NCBI GenBank assembly: GCA_012845835.1
Contig: JABAKD010000002.1
Coordinates: forward strand, 12,751,120 to 12,815,119
Origin: Undaria pinnatifida
Taxonomy: Eukaryota; Sar; Phaeophyceae; Laminariales; Alariaceae
Direction of reading: 5' to 3'
DNA: 64,000 nt
Shown: piece after piece, positions 33,065 to 42,999 of the stretch
Layout: every line of letters starts with the position of its first letter
How positions within the stretch are numbered: the first letter of the stretch is position 1
Notes under the pieces: generated by a model
Database searches by the model: none
Told to the model about the DNA's origin: nothing
The model's input: only the letters and a program-made list of their open reading frames with translations
Made by a program: the position numbers and the translations under genes

Positions 33065-33393
33065 AAGCTGAGACTTTATAGTCACCAAGTGCCAAGGTAT
33101 TTATTAATCGGACCAATAGTTAGTCGTTTCCTGGATGTTCCGACTATCCGACTTATTGGGTTTCTATACTTGTAGGAAGGATTATTTAATGCAGGACGCC
33201 ATTTTTGTTGTTTTAGAGGGCCCCCCTCAGCCGGGGGAGCTGATTTGGCTCGCTTCGCCCGCCTGACTTACGTCGTCAAGTCGGTTGGCCACCAGCTGAG
33301 TTCACCAGCCGAGGTTCCGACTAAAGTCATATAGTTGACGAACGACGCTTGCCGACCAGGTTTTAGTCGTGAGATCCTGCCGAACCACAGCTC
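33065..33393. mobile_element. MITE-3 copy
   Basis: AAGCTGAGACTTTATAGTC at the left; GCCGAACCACAGCTC at the right, flanked by TA on both sides (33063-33064, 33394-33395). Internal TTCCTGGATGTTCCGACTAT and CGCTTCGCCCGCCTGACTTA match the family. Confidence 0.65.
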
Positions 33394-33489
33394 TAATTAT
33401 TTAAAGTGCGTGTTGGAATGAGGCACCGAAGAAACTCGCACGAGTGGGTGATACTCGGCAGAGAAACTGGGGGTAACCCCTCCTACAGT

Positions 33490-33612
33490 ATCCTCGGTGT
33501 ACGATTGAAGAAGGCAACGATCCCCCTCCTACAGTGTCCTCCGTGTACGATTGGAGAAGGCTACAATCCCCCTCCTACAGTGTTCCTCGGTGTACCATTG
33601 GAGAAGGCTACG
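33490..33612 (+). repeat. Three-unit ~45-bp tandem repeat
   Basis: CCCCTCCTACAGTRTYCTCC, GTGTACGATTG(G)AGAAGGC and ACGATC recur three times, and a G-rich run follows at 33615-33658. Confidence 0.75.
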
Positions 33613-33679
33613 ATCGGGGGGGGGAGGAGGGGGGGGGGGCGGGGGTTGGGGGGGGGGCATTTGGGTACCCCAATATTCA

Positions 33680-34330
33680 CGAGGAATTTTCATGGGCCGG
33701 ATCACTTATCGCGGATCGGATCGGGTCAGGGCGACCCCTCCCGACGCTTGATACTTGAAAAACTTCCTTGGACCCGACCCAATCCGGCCCAACCCCGTGA
33801 CATGATTTGTAACACCTCCTGACCCGACCCGACCCGACCCGACCCGACCCGACCCGACCCGACCCGACCCGACCCGACCCGACCCGACCCGATCCGACCC
33901 GACCCGACCCGACCCGACCCGACCCGACCCGACCCGACCCGACCCGACCCGACCCGACCCGACCCGACCCGACCCGACCCGACCCGACCCGACCCGACCC
34001 GACCCGACCCGACCCGACCCGACCCGACCCGACCCGACCCGACCCGACCCGACCCGACCCGACCCGACCCGACCCGACCCGACCCGACCCGACCCGACCC
34101 GACCCGACCCGACCCGACCCGACCCGACCCGACCCGACCCGACCCGACCCGACCCGACCCGACCCGACCCGACCCGACCCGACCCGACCCGACCCGACCC
34201 GACCCGACCCGACCCGACCCGACCCGACCCGACCCGACCCGACTCGACTCAACCCGACCCGATCGACCCGCGAGAGTTTAAAACAAATTCTTGACCCGAC
34301 CCGCGGGGTCGGGTCATGACGCGGGAAAAA
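33680..34330. mobile_element. hAT-like element containing expanded (GACCC)n
   Basis: Degenerate ends (GAGGAATTTTCATGGGCC left; GTCATGACGCGGGAAAAAG right) resemble the family termini CAGGGCTTTTCACGGTC. The interior has the same GACCCGA-rich character and CCTCCTGACCCGACC as the copies at 14.9 and 26.5 kb, but a simple array has expanded within it. Confidence 0.55.
33821..34240. repeat. (GACCC)n array, ~84 copies
   Basis: About 420 bp of near-perfect GACCC pentamers with one GATCC variant near 33891. The resulting Gly-Ser-Gly-Arg-Val repeat frame on the minus strand is an artefact. Confidence 0.95.
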
Positions 34331-34536
34331 GACAAACAGACGATTTTTACTGCCTTTTGAGTTGAGGTCACTAGCGCGAGTGGCTCCTATTATTAGATGC
34401 CCCTCAACCAACAATAGACTCAAAACATTATCGAAATGGGCGAGTCGTCCAACGCCAGGTATAGCCGGGTGCAGCGGAAATTTTTCCAAAAATTGTCTGA
34501 AGCTCCTAACACTCGGGAGATGAAAAAACAAAATAT

Positions 34537-34575
34537 CAACATCAACATCATAAACATCATCAACATCATCAACAT

Positions 34576-34610
<35 letters not shown>
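34537..34610. repeat. (ATC)n microsatellite
   Basis: ATC/AAC-type triplets ending in a pure ATC run; it interrupts a repeat-D-like region. Confidence 0.85.
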
Positions 34611-34689
34611 CCCGAAACACAACTTTCGTAGGCAGCACTTCGTTCGCGCAACCCGACCAACACTCCACTGTGGGCTAGTCCTACCACGG

Positions 34690-35075
34690 CAGGAGCTGCA
34701 GCTGTTGGATTGAATAATAACGTACCTGTTCCGATGGAGCTCCTCGAACGACGAACTACCGGTTAGCCATCATCGATTAAGTAATTTCACGAGTGTTACA
34801 TATATTTTATTTTTAGGAATAAAGGCATAGAAGCTTGGTCGGGTTTGAGTGCGAACGAACGAACGCCTTCCAAGTCATGTTTTCGGGTGAGATATTGAGC
34901 TCCTTGTGTGAGGACCTCAGGGACTCATGCTGCACCTCTACCCACCGTGAGATGGCTCTTACTCTCGTCGAAAAAATCGTGATACTGACCCACAGTTCCA
35001 CGCTCGAGAAGCTCAACCGGTCATTACCTTCTGGCCCGAAACGCGCAACCCCTTCCGCACTATAGAGGCATGACT
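34690..35075 (+). repeat. Dispersed repeat D copy
   Basis: GGAGCTCCTCGAACGACGAA, CGAGTGTTACATATATT, GCATAGAAGCTTGGTCGGGT, CCTTCCAAGTCATG, GGGTGAGATATTGAGCTCCT, then TCTGGCCCGAAACGCGCAAC. It is the longest copy of the family seen here. Confidence 0.6.
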
Positions 35076-35458
35076 CTGCCCTATACCGTAAGCAGTTCTA
35101 CGGCGGTGCACGTCGTTCCGGTCGCGAAATCGAAACGCCATAATAAGAGACCATTCGCCGCGCGCGTGTGGTCAGCCAGCGCCTCTTTGAGCCACTGAAA
35201 ACAAACAAAAAAAGTGGCTTCAAAAACGACCTCCGCCGCGCCCCCCACCCACCCACCCCACCTACGACCGTAGCCTTCGTCCATGTTCGTCGTGCGGTGC
35301 GCCCCCTACTCGTTTTGGAAAAAAACTGGCTTCGAGAGTTCACCCTGGTGGGCGGCTGTGTCATGTTTTGCGTGTTCTACCGTGTATGCTGTACGTCGGT
35401 CGCGGGTGCTGTATGCGCAGTATGAGTCATCCTACGGTGAGGGTTGCGCTTGTTAGGC

Positions 35459-35751
35459 GACGCGCGCTACGAAAGAGGCGTGCACCATTTTTTTTTCGGA
35501 GGTTTCCTCAAATTTGGGAGCTTAAGACCTCTCTCCCAAAAACTGTTTTTTTTTTCGGGAGGGAAAATAAAACCGCGCTACCGGATGAAAAAAAAAATAA
35601 TCAGATGGCCAAGGTGCACAACGAGAATCATGCAGAACAAAAAAAATGGCCTATTATTCATTTTTTTCCCGACGATTTTGGGTTAAGGAACCCCCGTCAT
35701 TCAGAAAACAAAATAGCCAAAAAACGGTATATCTCCATCGTAGCGTGTGTC
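35459..35751. mobile_element. MITE-1 copy D
   Basis: Left GACGCGCGCTACGAAAGAGG; right CGGTATATCTCCATCGTAGC. The interior holds GGAGGTTTCCTCAAATTTGG, GCTTAAGACCTCTCTCCCA and CCGACGATTTTGGGTTAAGG. Confidence 0.8.
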
Positions 35752-36020
35752 AGGCCGAGAGGTACGTTTCTTACCTCTTGCCGGTTGAGCTCCTCAAGCG
35801 TTGGAACTATGCGGTTAGACAGCCGAGATAGTTTTGACGAGTGTATTACCGGTATATCTGTTTTAGGATCAGCGCATGGAAATGTTGCTGGTTGGGTTTT
35901 CAGCGCGAAACGAATGTCTTTCGAACTTACGCTTCGGGTGATACATGGAGTTCCTCAGAGTTTCAAGGAGCTCAGACGCTTCTTCCGCGCCGCTATCATA
36001 GCGTGGAATGACCGGCTCGC
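35752..36020 (+). repeat. Dispersed repeat D copy
   Basis: GCCGGTTGAGCTCCTCAAGC, AGCGCATGGAAATGTTGCTG, CGGGTGATACATGGAGTTCC. It begins exactly at the end of MITE-1 copy D. Confidence 0.6.
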
Positions 36021-36558
36021 ATAACTAGACCTAAGCTCTAGGCTTGTCTGCGCTGGTCGGTGTTACTTGCCGGGTTACCTGGGGCGGTGGCTAGCTTTTT
36101 TTTTCTTGAGCTTTTTACCAGAGCTATGTCTTCCTCCCTTTTAATTGCGACACACCCAGGATTGAAGCCAACGACATCCCGAAGTGCAAGATTGCAGACT
36201 ACCCTGAGGCGAAGTAAAAGTTTTGTTCAACAGATGACGCGTGCTGCAAGTGGGGGGTGTCTGAACATTATTGTCCCTTTTCAACCATGCCAACTAACCC
36301 TGATCACCCTGACCCTAACTCATACGAAATACAGGTCGAAATGCCCTCTGATGGTAGAAGGGTTGAAAACGTCAAATAATGGGTGTCACTGCAGATGGGG
36401 GTGCTGCAAATAGCGATTCGTAGCGCTCTTCGGCCCAAAAATGTCTACGATATGAAGAGGTTCCAACCTTGCGGAACTACCATTCTGTGGTTCGCATTCT
36501 GAATCGTACCCTACGGTAGAGAAGAGGCCTACACCTGGCCGAAAAATAGTTTTTTTTA

Positions 36559-36715
36559 TGGAGCGTCTTGCTTGTCAAAGTTGAGGAGCTCGGTGCTCAA
36601 CCCATAACCGGATTGTGAGACAAACTGAAAGTGCATGGAGCGTCTTGCTTGTCAGAGTTGAGGAGCTCGGTGCTCAACCCATAAATAACTGGATTGTGAG
36701 ACAAACTGAGAGGGC
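36559..36715 (+). repeat. Tandem duplication, ~78-bp unit
   Basis: Two near-identical units beginning ATGGAGCGTCTTGCTTGTC and containing GTTGAGGAGCTCGGTGCTCA and GGATTGTGAGACAAACTGA, plus a partial third (TTGTGAGACAAACCGAAAG) near 36735. Confidence 0.85.
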
Positions 36716-36754
36716 AAGCACTAGTGCAATCATTGTGAGACAAACCGAAAGTGC

Positions 36755-37009
36755 TAAGGAATTAGTGGGGTATTAGTCCGTTTGACCACTTGCAAAAGGT
36801 TTCGTATGATAAGGTTGGCGGTTTATATTCGGGGAAGTTAGGAAGTAGATCGGAGGCACGCACCTCCGATCTCAGAAGCTATCCCGGGCTCTGGTGGAAA
36901 CGAATAAACCTACATCTCTACGAAGGAACGAAGGTGAGTACTCTCCGAGGACCTGCTCAATTGGCAGACCTGCAGGGGGCACTCTGTGTCCCCCACCTTT
37001 AATTTCACA
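36755..37009. mobile_element. Chimeric LTR remnant: TRIM-X end joined to TRIM-Y LTR
   Basis: 36755-36798 is the reverse complement of the TRIM-X LTR 3' part (AATTAGTGGGGTATTAGTCC, CCACTTGCAAAAGG). It joins abruptly at 36799 to plus-strand TRIM-Y LTR sequence (GTTTCGTATGATAAGGTTGG to TTTAATTTCACA). The first ~60 bp of the Y LTR are missing, so this is a recombinant or nested, truncated remnant. Confidence 0.65.
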
Positions 37010-37194
37010 AAAGTGCAATCCGGTGCAAAACAAAGCCGTGACCCAGGAGGTGTACAAAAAAAAAGCGACGGTTGGACGAATACACAAAAATAAATGTGGC
37101 ATTTCCAAACGGTTTGGGGCCAAGTAGTCACACACGTACGTCAATTCAGAAAAGTTTTTTTAGTTTTCACCGAAAATGCTACCCCTGAGTCATC

Positions 37195-37410
37195 TCACGC
37201 CATTGAGTAGGGGTGCAGCAGAAGATTTTCTGGGATCCTGTTCCGAGAAGCTCAACATCTCATTCATCCGAAACAGGACTTCGAACGGCATTCGTTTCAC
37301 GCAGCCCGACCAACGTTTCTGTGCACCGGACCTAAAAACAACCTTTCTTTGTACTCGAAAAATTATCGTGCCTCGTAACTGATAGCTCCCCACGAGAGGA
37401 GCCCAACCAT
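37195..37410 (-). repeat. Dispersed repeat D copy
   Basis: Reverse orientation: GGGGTGCAGCAGAAGATTTT, GAGAAGCTCAACATCTCATT, CACGCAGCCCGACCAACG. It ends against MITE-1 copy E. Confidence 0.55.
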
Positions 37411-37421
37411 CGCAAAATGAG

Positions 37422-37713
37422 ACGCGTGCTACGATAGAGGCACACCTTTTTTCGTCTGAAGAAATGGTTTCTGGATGACGGGACGCTCCTAAAAAACCCA
37501 AAATCGTCGGAAAATAAATACATAATGAGCCATTTTTTTTTTGCAATGAAATCCGTTGTGTACATAGTCCACGGGGGGATTGTTCATTCGGTATGTACTT
37601 GCAGCAATTTTATTTTTCCTCCACAAATCAGTTTTTTTGGGAGAAATCTTGAGCTCCGGAATCGAGGAACCTCTAGAAAAAAAGTGGCGCGCGCCTTTAT
37701 CATAGCACGCGTC
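37422..37713. mobile_element. MITE-1 copy E
   Basis: Left ACGCGTGCTACGATAGAGGC; right CGCCTTTATCATAGCACGCG, a clear long terminal inverted repeat. Orientation is opposite to copy D. It is one of the best preserved copies. Confidence 0.8.
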
Positions 37714-37756
37714 CAGAAACGTTTTGGCCCAAAAAAGTGCGACCCAGCTATCTTAC

Positions 37757-37865
37757 CGAGGGATGACTCTCACGGCTAAGGAATGGCTCTCACGGCTAAC
37801 GAATGACTCTCACGGTTAAGAAATGACTCTCACGGCTGAGGAATTACTCTCACGGCTAAGGAATC
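37757..37865 (+). repeat. 20-bp tandem repeat, five units
   Basis: Units of about GAATGACTCTCACGGCTAAG with one or two substitutions each. Confidence 0.9.
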
Positions 37866-38030
37866 CCGTACCCCAACAAAAGGTTTCGACCAAAAGAAGT
37901 ACTTCCCCCTATCGTTTAATAGAACGCGTCAACCATTTTACCGTTTGTTTATGGTTCACGTATTCTGAATCGTTAACTACATACATACCGCACGGCAGCT
38001 ACCTATGATAGGCAACGAGGATGTTCGTCG

Positions 38031-38346
38031 ACGCGTGCTACCAATAAGAGGTGAGAAACAAGTTTGTTTTTTTTACCTTCTCGAGAATTCCTCAATTTAG
38101 GAGCATAAGAAGACATATGTCCTGCTTCACCTAAAAAAACTGATTCGGAGGAAAAAAAAAAACTGCTACTTGTACATACCGTATGAATAATCCCGTGGGG
38201 ACTACGTATGTATACAACGGATTTCATGCAAAAAAAATGGCCCATTATTTTTTTTTTTTCCGACGATTTTGGGTTAAGGAGCGTCCCGTCATTCAAAAAA
38301 CATTTTCGCCAAAAAAAGATACACCTATATCGTAGTAGCAGGCGTC
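38031..38346. mobile_element. MITE-1 copy F
   Basis: Left ACGCGTGCTACCAATAAGAG; right ATACACCTATATCGTAGTAG. The interior matches copy D in order and orientation (GGAGCATAAGAAGACATA, ATGGCCCATTATT, CCGACGATTTTGGGTTAAGG). Confidence 0.75.
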
Positions 38347-38411
38347 TTTCGTCTGGGGTGCACTTTGGGTTTTCCTTGAAAAAAACAACACAGATATTGC
38401 TGGGCGAGGTA

Positions 38412-38678
38412 AAGTCGTTCTGCGGCAGCCCCTCCTCGGAACTTTTCTTTGACGAAATCGCCGGTTTTGAAACCAGCTCCCGGCCGTGTCTCCTGAGACA
38501 CGGTGGTGCCCTTTTGCCACCCGAGGTCATCGTTCGATAGTCCTTTGGCAAGCAGGAAAACACACCAAAATATATACTTTCATAGCGTCCTTCCTCGTGT
38601 CCTCCAGCAGGGCCATGAAACGTTCGGTAAAAAGAAAATCGCTGGTTTCGGGGGGCGCTATCATCGTAGAATCAGTCG
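38412..38678. mobile_element. MITE-2 copy
   Basis: AAGTCGTTCTGCGGCAGCCC at the left; GGGGGGCGCTATCATCGTAG then AATCAGTC at the right. It is in inverted orientation relative to the copies at 31.9 and 52.7 kb: GACGAAATCGCCGGTTTTGA and CCTTCCTCGTGTCCTCCAGC are their complements. It lies about 65 bp right of MITE-1 copy F. Confidence 0.75.
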
Positions 38679-38759
38679 GTATTACAAGCAATACTCGCAG
38701 AAGAGCTCCTCGCGGTATAGACTATCTATGTGTTATTACGCACATGGGACATATATTTT

Positions 38760-38945
38760 AGCATCACCCTGTTGACCCGGATAGCTACGCCGTAGTTGCA
38801 AGGGGAGTCGCCGACCTATATCCTTAATGAGGACACACAACCCGTATTACGCACGATCGGAGTATCACACACACAGCTTGCGAAGATGAGTTTCGACAAA
38901 ATCCTCGATCTCACAGCTGGTTGGAGTGTATTTCATTTTTATAAT
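38760..38945 (+). repeat. Repeat F copy, long form
   Basis: CACCCTGTTGACCCGG, GGAGTCGCCGACCTATATCC, TTAATGAGGACACAC, CGATCGGAGTATCACAC, CACAGCTTGCGAAGATGAG and GATCTCACAGCTGG. The same series, reversed, occurs at 59400-59580, and partially at 45975-46110. Confidence 0.65.
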
Positions 38946-39397
38946 ATATGTTAGCATACGAACTCCAAGTGTTCTGTCCTCCGTGTGGTCGATATCGATA
39001 GTTCATTATTTTCGATGTTAGAGGGAAAAAATATAGGTGGCGAACGGCTAACCTACGAAAGCTATTTCTCATACCTCAACCATGAGCGTGGTGAGCGTGC
39101 GTTCCATGTTTCACTCGTTAACCCCTCATCTCCCCCTGGGCCCTGGACACCTGAGTGAGTGCGCGCAACAACAGCAGTGTGGGGAGTTTTGAGAAGGCGC
39201 GGAGCGGATGAGGCGCGGTGCGATTGATTGCGATTTCGAACTGAACAATGTTGGAAAAAAAAAAATTCAAAGAAAAGTTTTCGTTCGTTTTGTCTCTTCG
39301 TCGGTTCCTTCTTTCCACCGTTGTTTTTTGGAAATGCCAAACGCACATACATATTCACATATATAGTAGCGCTTGAAGTGTTACGAGAATTAACGAA

Positions 39398-39594
39398 GAT
39401 CGAAGTTACTCCTGGTGAAGATGGAAGACAGCGCATAGAATATTATGGGAATTCTCTAGGATCGAAGTTACTCCTGGTGAAGATGGAAGACAGCGCATAG
39501 AATATTATGGGAATTCTATCTAGGAACGAACGTATCCCTGACAAAGGTGGAAGACAACGCATGGACTGCAATATAGTAGGAATTATCTAGGAGC
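39398..39594 (+). repeat. 62-bp tandem repeat, three units
   Basis: Two almost identical units start at 39398 and 39460 (GATCGAAGTTACTCCTGGTG, then GATGGAAGACAGCGCATAGA), and a third, diverged, at 39524. The decay order suggests the first two duplicated recently. Confidence 0.9.
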
Positions 39595-39764
39595 AAAATA
39601 AGTTGTACGTACTGTACATTGTTAACACCTCTGTCCTGGTGTCTGGTGCTGTCTGTTTGATTGAGAGGGTCGAACGGGTCCGGCCGAAAGGTTACATTTT
39701 CGCCTCTTTAGTTTATTTTATTTTTATATTATGCACCGCTTTTACTTTCCAGCTCAACTTGAAA

Positions 39765-40240
39765 GAGGTTTCATACCCTCCGCAACCTTCTGCACAAACA
39801 AGCCGTGGTCATAGATAGATAAGTGTTTTCCCTTCTACCCCCCCCGGTACGTACCTTCGTCATTGTCGCGCATGGGGTTGAGCATTCCCACTGTTTTATC
39901 AGCTAATGGTGTATGGACGATCGGCGTCCTCGATGGAGTAGTTGGCGAATCTCGTCCCTACCAACGTCAACGTCGTGGGTTCAAGTCTCACCGAGTGCAT
40001 GGTGCTCGTAGGGATTTTTTTTTGCAAAAAAATGACGAGCGAGCTAAGCTAAGGGCGAGAGCGTGAGTTAGCAAAATTCGATCAAAATCGACGAGCAGCG
40101 CATGTAGAAAGCTGAGAAGTGGGAATGCCGAACCCTATTCGCAATCAAATTGAAAGCAAGTACCGGGGGGGAGAAGGAAAGACAATTGTGACCACGGCCT
40201 GTCCAGAAGGTAGCTGAGGGTGAAATCTCTTACAGGTCGA
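39765..40240. mobile_element. Element J with ~125-bp inverted arms
   Basis: The left arm (about 39765-39890: AGAGGTTTCATACCCTC, ACAAGCCGTGGTCATAG, CCCCCCGGTACGTACCTTCG, GAGCATTCCCACT) is complementary to the right arm (about 40107-40235: AGTGGGAATGCCGAACCC, AAGTACCGGGGGGGAGAAGG, GTGACCACGGCCTGTC, GTGAAATCTCTTAC). Long arms around a short centre suggest a foldback or Mutator-like element. No transposase is seen. A second, more compact copy is at 47010-47480. Confidence 0.65.
39926..39999 (+). other. tRNA-like sequence inside element J
   Basis: GTGGGTTCAAGTCTCAC has the T-arm layout with the loop TTCAAGT. Upstream GATGGAGTAGTTGG resembles an A box, and GTCCTCG can pair with CGAGTGC apart from one mismatch as an acceptor stem. 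The anticodon stem does not form convincingly, so I regard it as tRNA-derived or a pseudo-tRNA. Confidence 0.35.
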
Positions 40241-40689
40241 GCTAGATCTCAAGAGTAGCAGTGATTTTGATCAAAACATATATATATATATGTTTATGAA
40301 TCGGTTTTAATCGAATGCTGCTAACCCACTCGTTCTCGCGCTTTCCGCCAGCCATTTTTTACGCAAGTAACTCCTCCTGCGTACATACGAGCACGAGCAC
40401 GCACTCGGGGAGACTTGGACCAACGACGTTGACTTTAGTAGAGACGAGATTCACCCACTACTCCATCGCTGCCTGTGCCCAGATCATGGTTGTAACTGCA
40501 TTTGCCTCGAGACGACGTGCAGTGCATCCAATGTAGGACGAGTCCTCGTCGTGCCCTTTCCTGCGGTACGTGACGTTAGAAAAGCTATTCAAAGCGTTCA
40601 AAGCACCGAATAGTCCTGCCGACGACGCCAGTACAGTAGTATTGGGGCAGTACGGACCTAGGGACCGACTGGCGCTATGCAGGGGTGCC

Positions 40690-40905
40690 CCTGGCTCTAT
40701 AATGGTCACCCACACGAGGGTTGTTTGGGTGCTACATCATCTCTGATCTTAGTTGTTTGCTGTCCCCCTCACACCTTCTGACAGAAGGGGGGGGCGGAGG
40801 TCGTTCGTTCAGGCAGGCCACAACAACGCCCGCCAGCTATAACAGGGACAACTGCGATAAATCCTAACGCCCCAACGGGCTAGAGGGGATAGCATAACAC
40901 TACTC
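40690..40905 (-). repeat. Dispersed repeat K, copy 3
   Basis: Reverse complement of the 17.06-17.30 kb copy: TTGTTTGGGTGCTACATC, CTGTCCCCCTCACACCTTCT, AACGCCCGCCAGCTATAACA. It ends about 30 bp left of the complete TRIM-Y element. Confidence 0.6.
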
Positions 40906-40937
40906 CCTGTCTCATTATCAAGTTTCGTGACAACAGT

Positions 40938-41646
40938 GTTAAGATACGGCCTCGAAAGGCCTGTAGGTATCCGAATTTGAGATCATTTGGATGGGTTTCG
41001 TATGATAAGGTTGGCGGTTTATATTCGGGGAAGTTAGGAATTAGATCGGAGGCACGCGCCTCCGATCTCAGAAGCTATCCCGGGCTCTGGTGGAAACGAA
41101 TAAAGCTACATCTCTATGAAGGAACGAAAGTGAGTACTCTCCGAGGACCTGTTCAATTGGCAGACCTGCAGGGGGCACTCAGTGTCCCCCACCCTTTAAT
41201 TTCACATGTGGCGTCGTCGGCAGGACTCGCGTGTTCCTGGCTCCATAGCCAGACGGTTGGAGGTGTGGGAGTGGGGTTTGAGGAGCCGCATCTTCGACTC
41301 ATGGTCTAGTTCGTAGAACCGGAGTTTCCCCGAATCTCCCATATTTCTGCATATGCGACTCATCAGGGTGGGTTAGTGTTAAGATACGGCCTCGAAAGGC
41401 CTGTAGGTATCCGAATTTGAGATCATTTGGATGGGTTTCGTATGATAAGGTTGGCGGTTTATATTCGGGGAAGTTAGGAATTAGATCGGAGGCACGCGCC
41501 TCCGGTCTCAGAAGCTATCCCGGGCTATGGTGGAAACGAATAAACCTACATCTCTACGAAGGAACGAAAGTGAGTACTCTCCGAGGACCTGTTCAATTGG
41601 CAGACCTGCAGGGGGCACTCAGTGTCCCCCACCCTTTAATTTCACA
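40938..41646 (+). mobile_element. TRIM-Y: complete 709-bp miniature LTR element
   Basis: The 5' LTR 40938-41206 (269 bp) and 3' LTR 41377-41646 (270 bp) both run TGTTAAGATACGG to TTTAATTTCACA and differ at only a few bases. After the 5' LTR comes TG and then the primer-binding sequence TGGCGTCGTCGGCAGGAC (41209-41226). The internal region is only 170 bp, non-coding, and ends in a purine-rich CAGGGTGGGTTAG before the 3' LTR. The host repeat ACAG flanks the element (40934-40937 and 41647-41650). This is a textbook terminal-repeat retrotransposon in miniature: it would need proteins from an autonomous relative. The close LTR similarity suggests fairly recent insertion. Confidence 0.9.
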
Positions 41647-41821
41647 ACAGAGCTATGTCTCTCTCTAGGATGATGCTTCGGCGCGGACACCCTCAAGAGT
41701 GAATAGTTTTTTTGGGATGCCGTTGAGGGTACAATGAACAATTTAATGCGAAGAACACACACGAACCACTGTTATAGAGTGCTCTTGTTAAGATGTTAGT
41801 CCAATTTTTTTTTTGCTTTTC

Positions 41822-41925
41822 GTCCTGCCGACGACGCCATTTGTTAAGGTATTATTGGGGTATTAATCCGTTTGACCTCTTGCAACAGGTTAGCAAATAG
41901 CTTACCCAAACTAAGCCTTACAACA
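41822..41925 (-). mobile_element. TRIM-X LTR 4 with primer-binding site, antisense
   Basis: On the minus strand an 84-bp LTR with TGTTGTAAGG at its start and CCTTAACA at its end (41925 to 41842) is followed by AA and the 18-bp primer-binding sequence (41839 to 41822). It has no partner LTR nearby, so it is a solo end or truncated copy. It defines the true LTR limits as TGTTR...TAACA. Confidence 0.75.
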
Positions 41926-42080
41926 CTCTACACCACTCTCACCCAATTCCCCTTCTCCAGTTTATTTAAGATCTTTCATTTTTTTTGTTTCTCCTCCGAT
42001 AGCTTGCAAGTGAGTGAACAATTCATTCCAATATCGGTTGAAGATGCTGTACTCGTGTCCTTTGGCGACGACGGTGGCAC

Positions 42081-42540
42081 TGAACGCTTATTATTGTTTG
42101 TTGTTGTTTCGTTCGCCTTCCACCGAATGTGCTGTGCGTAATTCGTTCCAATAGTCTAATTAGTTCTAATTTCAGGTCAATACTACCAGGTATGTTGGTA
42201 GTATTTCGCAGTACGGAACGCTTGTTACTGTTTGTTGTTGTTGTTTCGTTCGCCTTCCACCGAATGTGCTGTGCTTAATTCGTTCCAATGGCGGCCTAAT
42301 TAGTTCCAATTTCAGGTCAATACTACGAGGTATGTTGGTAGTTTTTCGCGGTACGAATGGGACAAGCGCTCCACACTGGCAGATGGCAGAAGATAGATGT
42401 GAAAATAATGATGGTCGTCGTGTTCTTCGTCAGCGGTACACCGTTGCTGTATACCTTTGTTTATTGTTTTTGTTTTGTTCGCCTTCCATGTCAAATGACA
42501 TATAATATGTATGTGCTGTGCATAATCCGTTCTAATAATA
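42081..42540 (+). repeat. ~138-bp tandem repeat, two units and a partial third
   Basis: Units at 42081-42215 and 42216-42355 share GAACGCTTRTTA, TTTCGTTCGCCTTCCACCGA, AATTTCAGGTCAATACTAC and GTATGTTGGTAGT. A partial copy follows at 42458-42538. TACCAGGTA (42184) is present in the first unit but TACGAGGTA in the second. Confidence 0.8.
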
Positions 42541-42652
42541 CAGCTCTAAGCAAGAAGACTTCAAGTAAGTGTAGTTTTATTTTTTCACCTCAGACGTTTG
42601 ATGACTTATTCTGCCGTCTCCCGACCAAGCTACCAGACAGACTGGGTGGAAT

Positions 42653-42783
42653 GATGCGATTGATGGTTTGATTGATTAATTTACCAGGTAGGTACGCACC
42701 TGTTATTATGTACATGCGATTGATCGGTTGATTAATTTACCCGGTACTGTACATACTTGTTATTATGTACCAGGTACCAGGTA
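42653..42783 (+). repeat. ~58-bp tandem duplication ending in TACCAGGTA cluster
   Basis: ATGCGATTGATGGTTTGATT and ATGCGATTGATCGGTTGATT start the two units; both end TTATTATGTAC. TACCAGGTA occurs at 42682, 42768 and 42775. Confidence 0.8.
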
Positions 42784-42999
42784 CCTGTATGTATATGTCT
42801 CATGTAAAATGTGCACAAGTCTTTTTGTTTTTTGGCATGGGGTTGTATCCGGCGGTCGACTTTTTTTTTCTCGCATTTTCGGATACGGGGCGAGCAAGGA
42901 GGCCTTGGGTATATTGTGATCCACGTCTGGATCCCGATCAAGCTACGTGGCGGTGCTCTGAGCATTAAACTTCGCTGAGATGGCTATTTTTGTCAAGGA

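Noticed and set aside
33677-34687. 336-codon minus-strand frame
   Set aside because: Most of it is a five-residue repeat encoded by (GACCC)n, plus an (ATC)n run.
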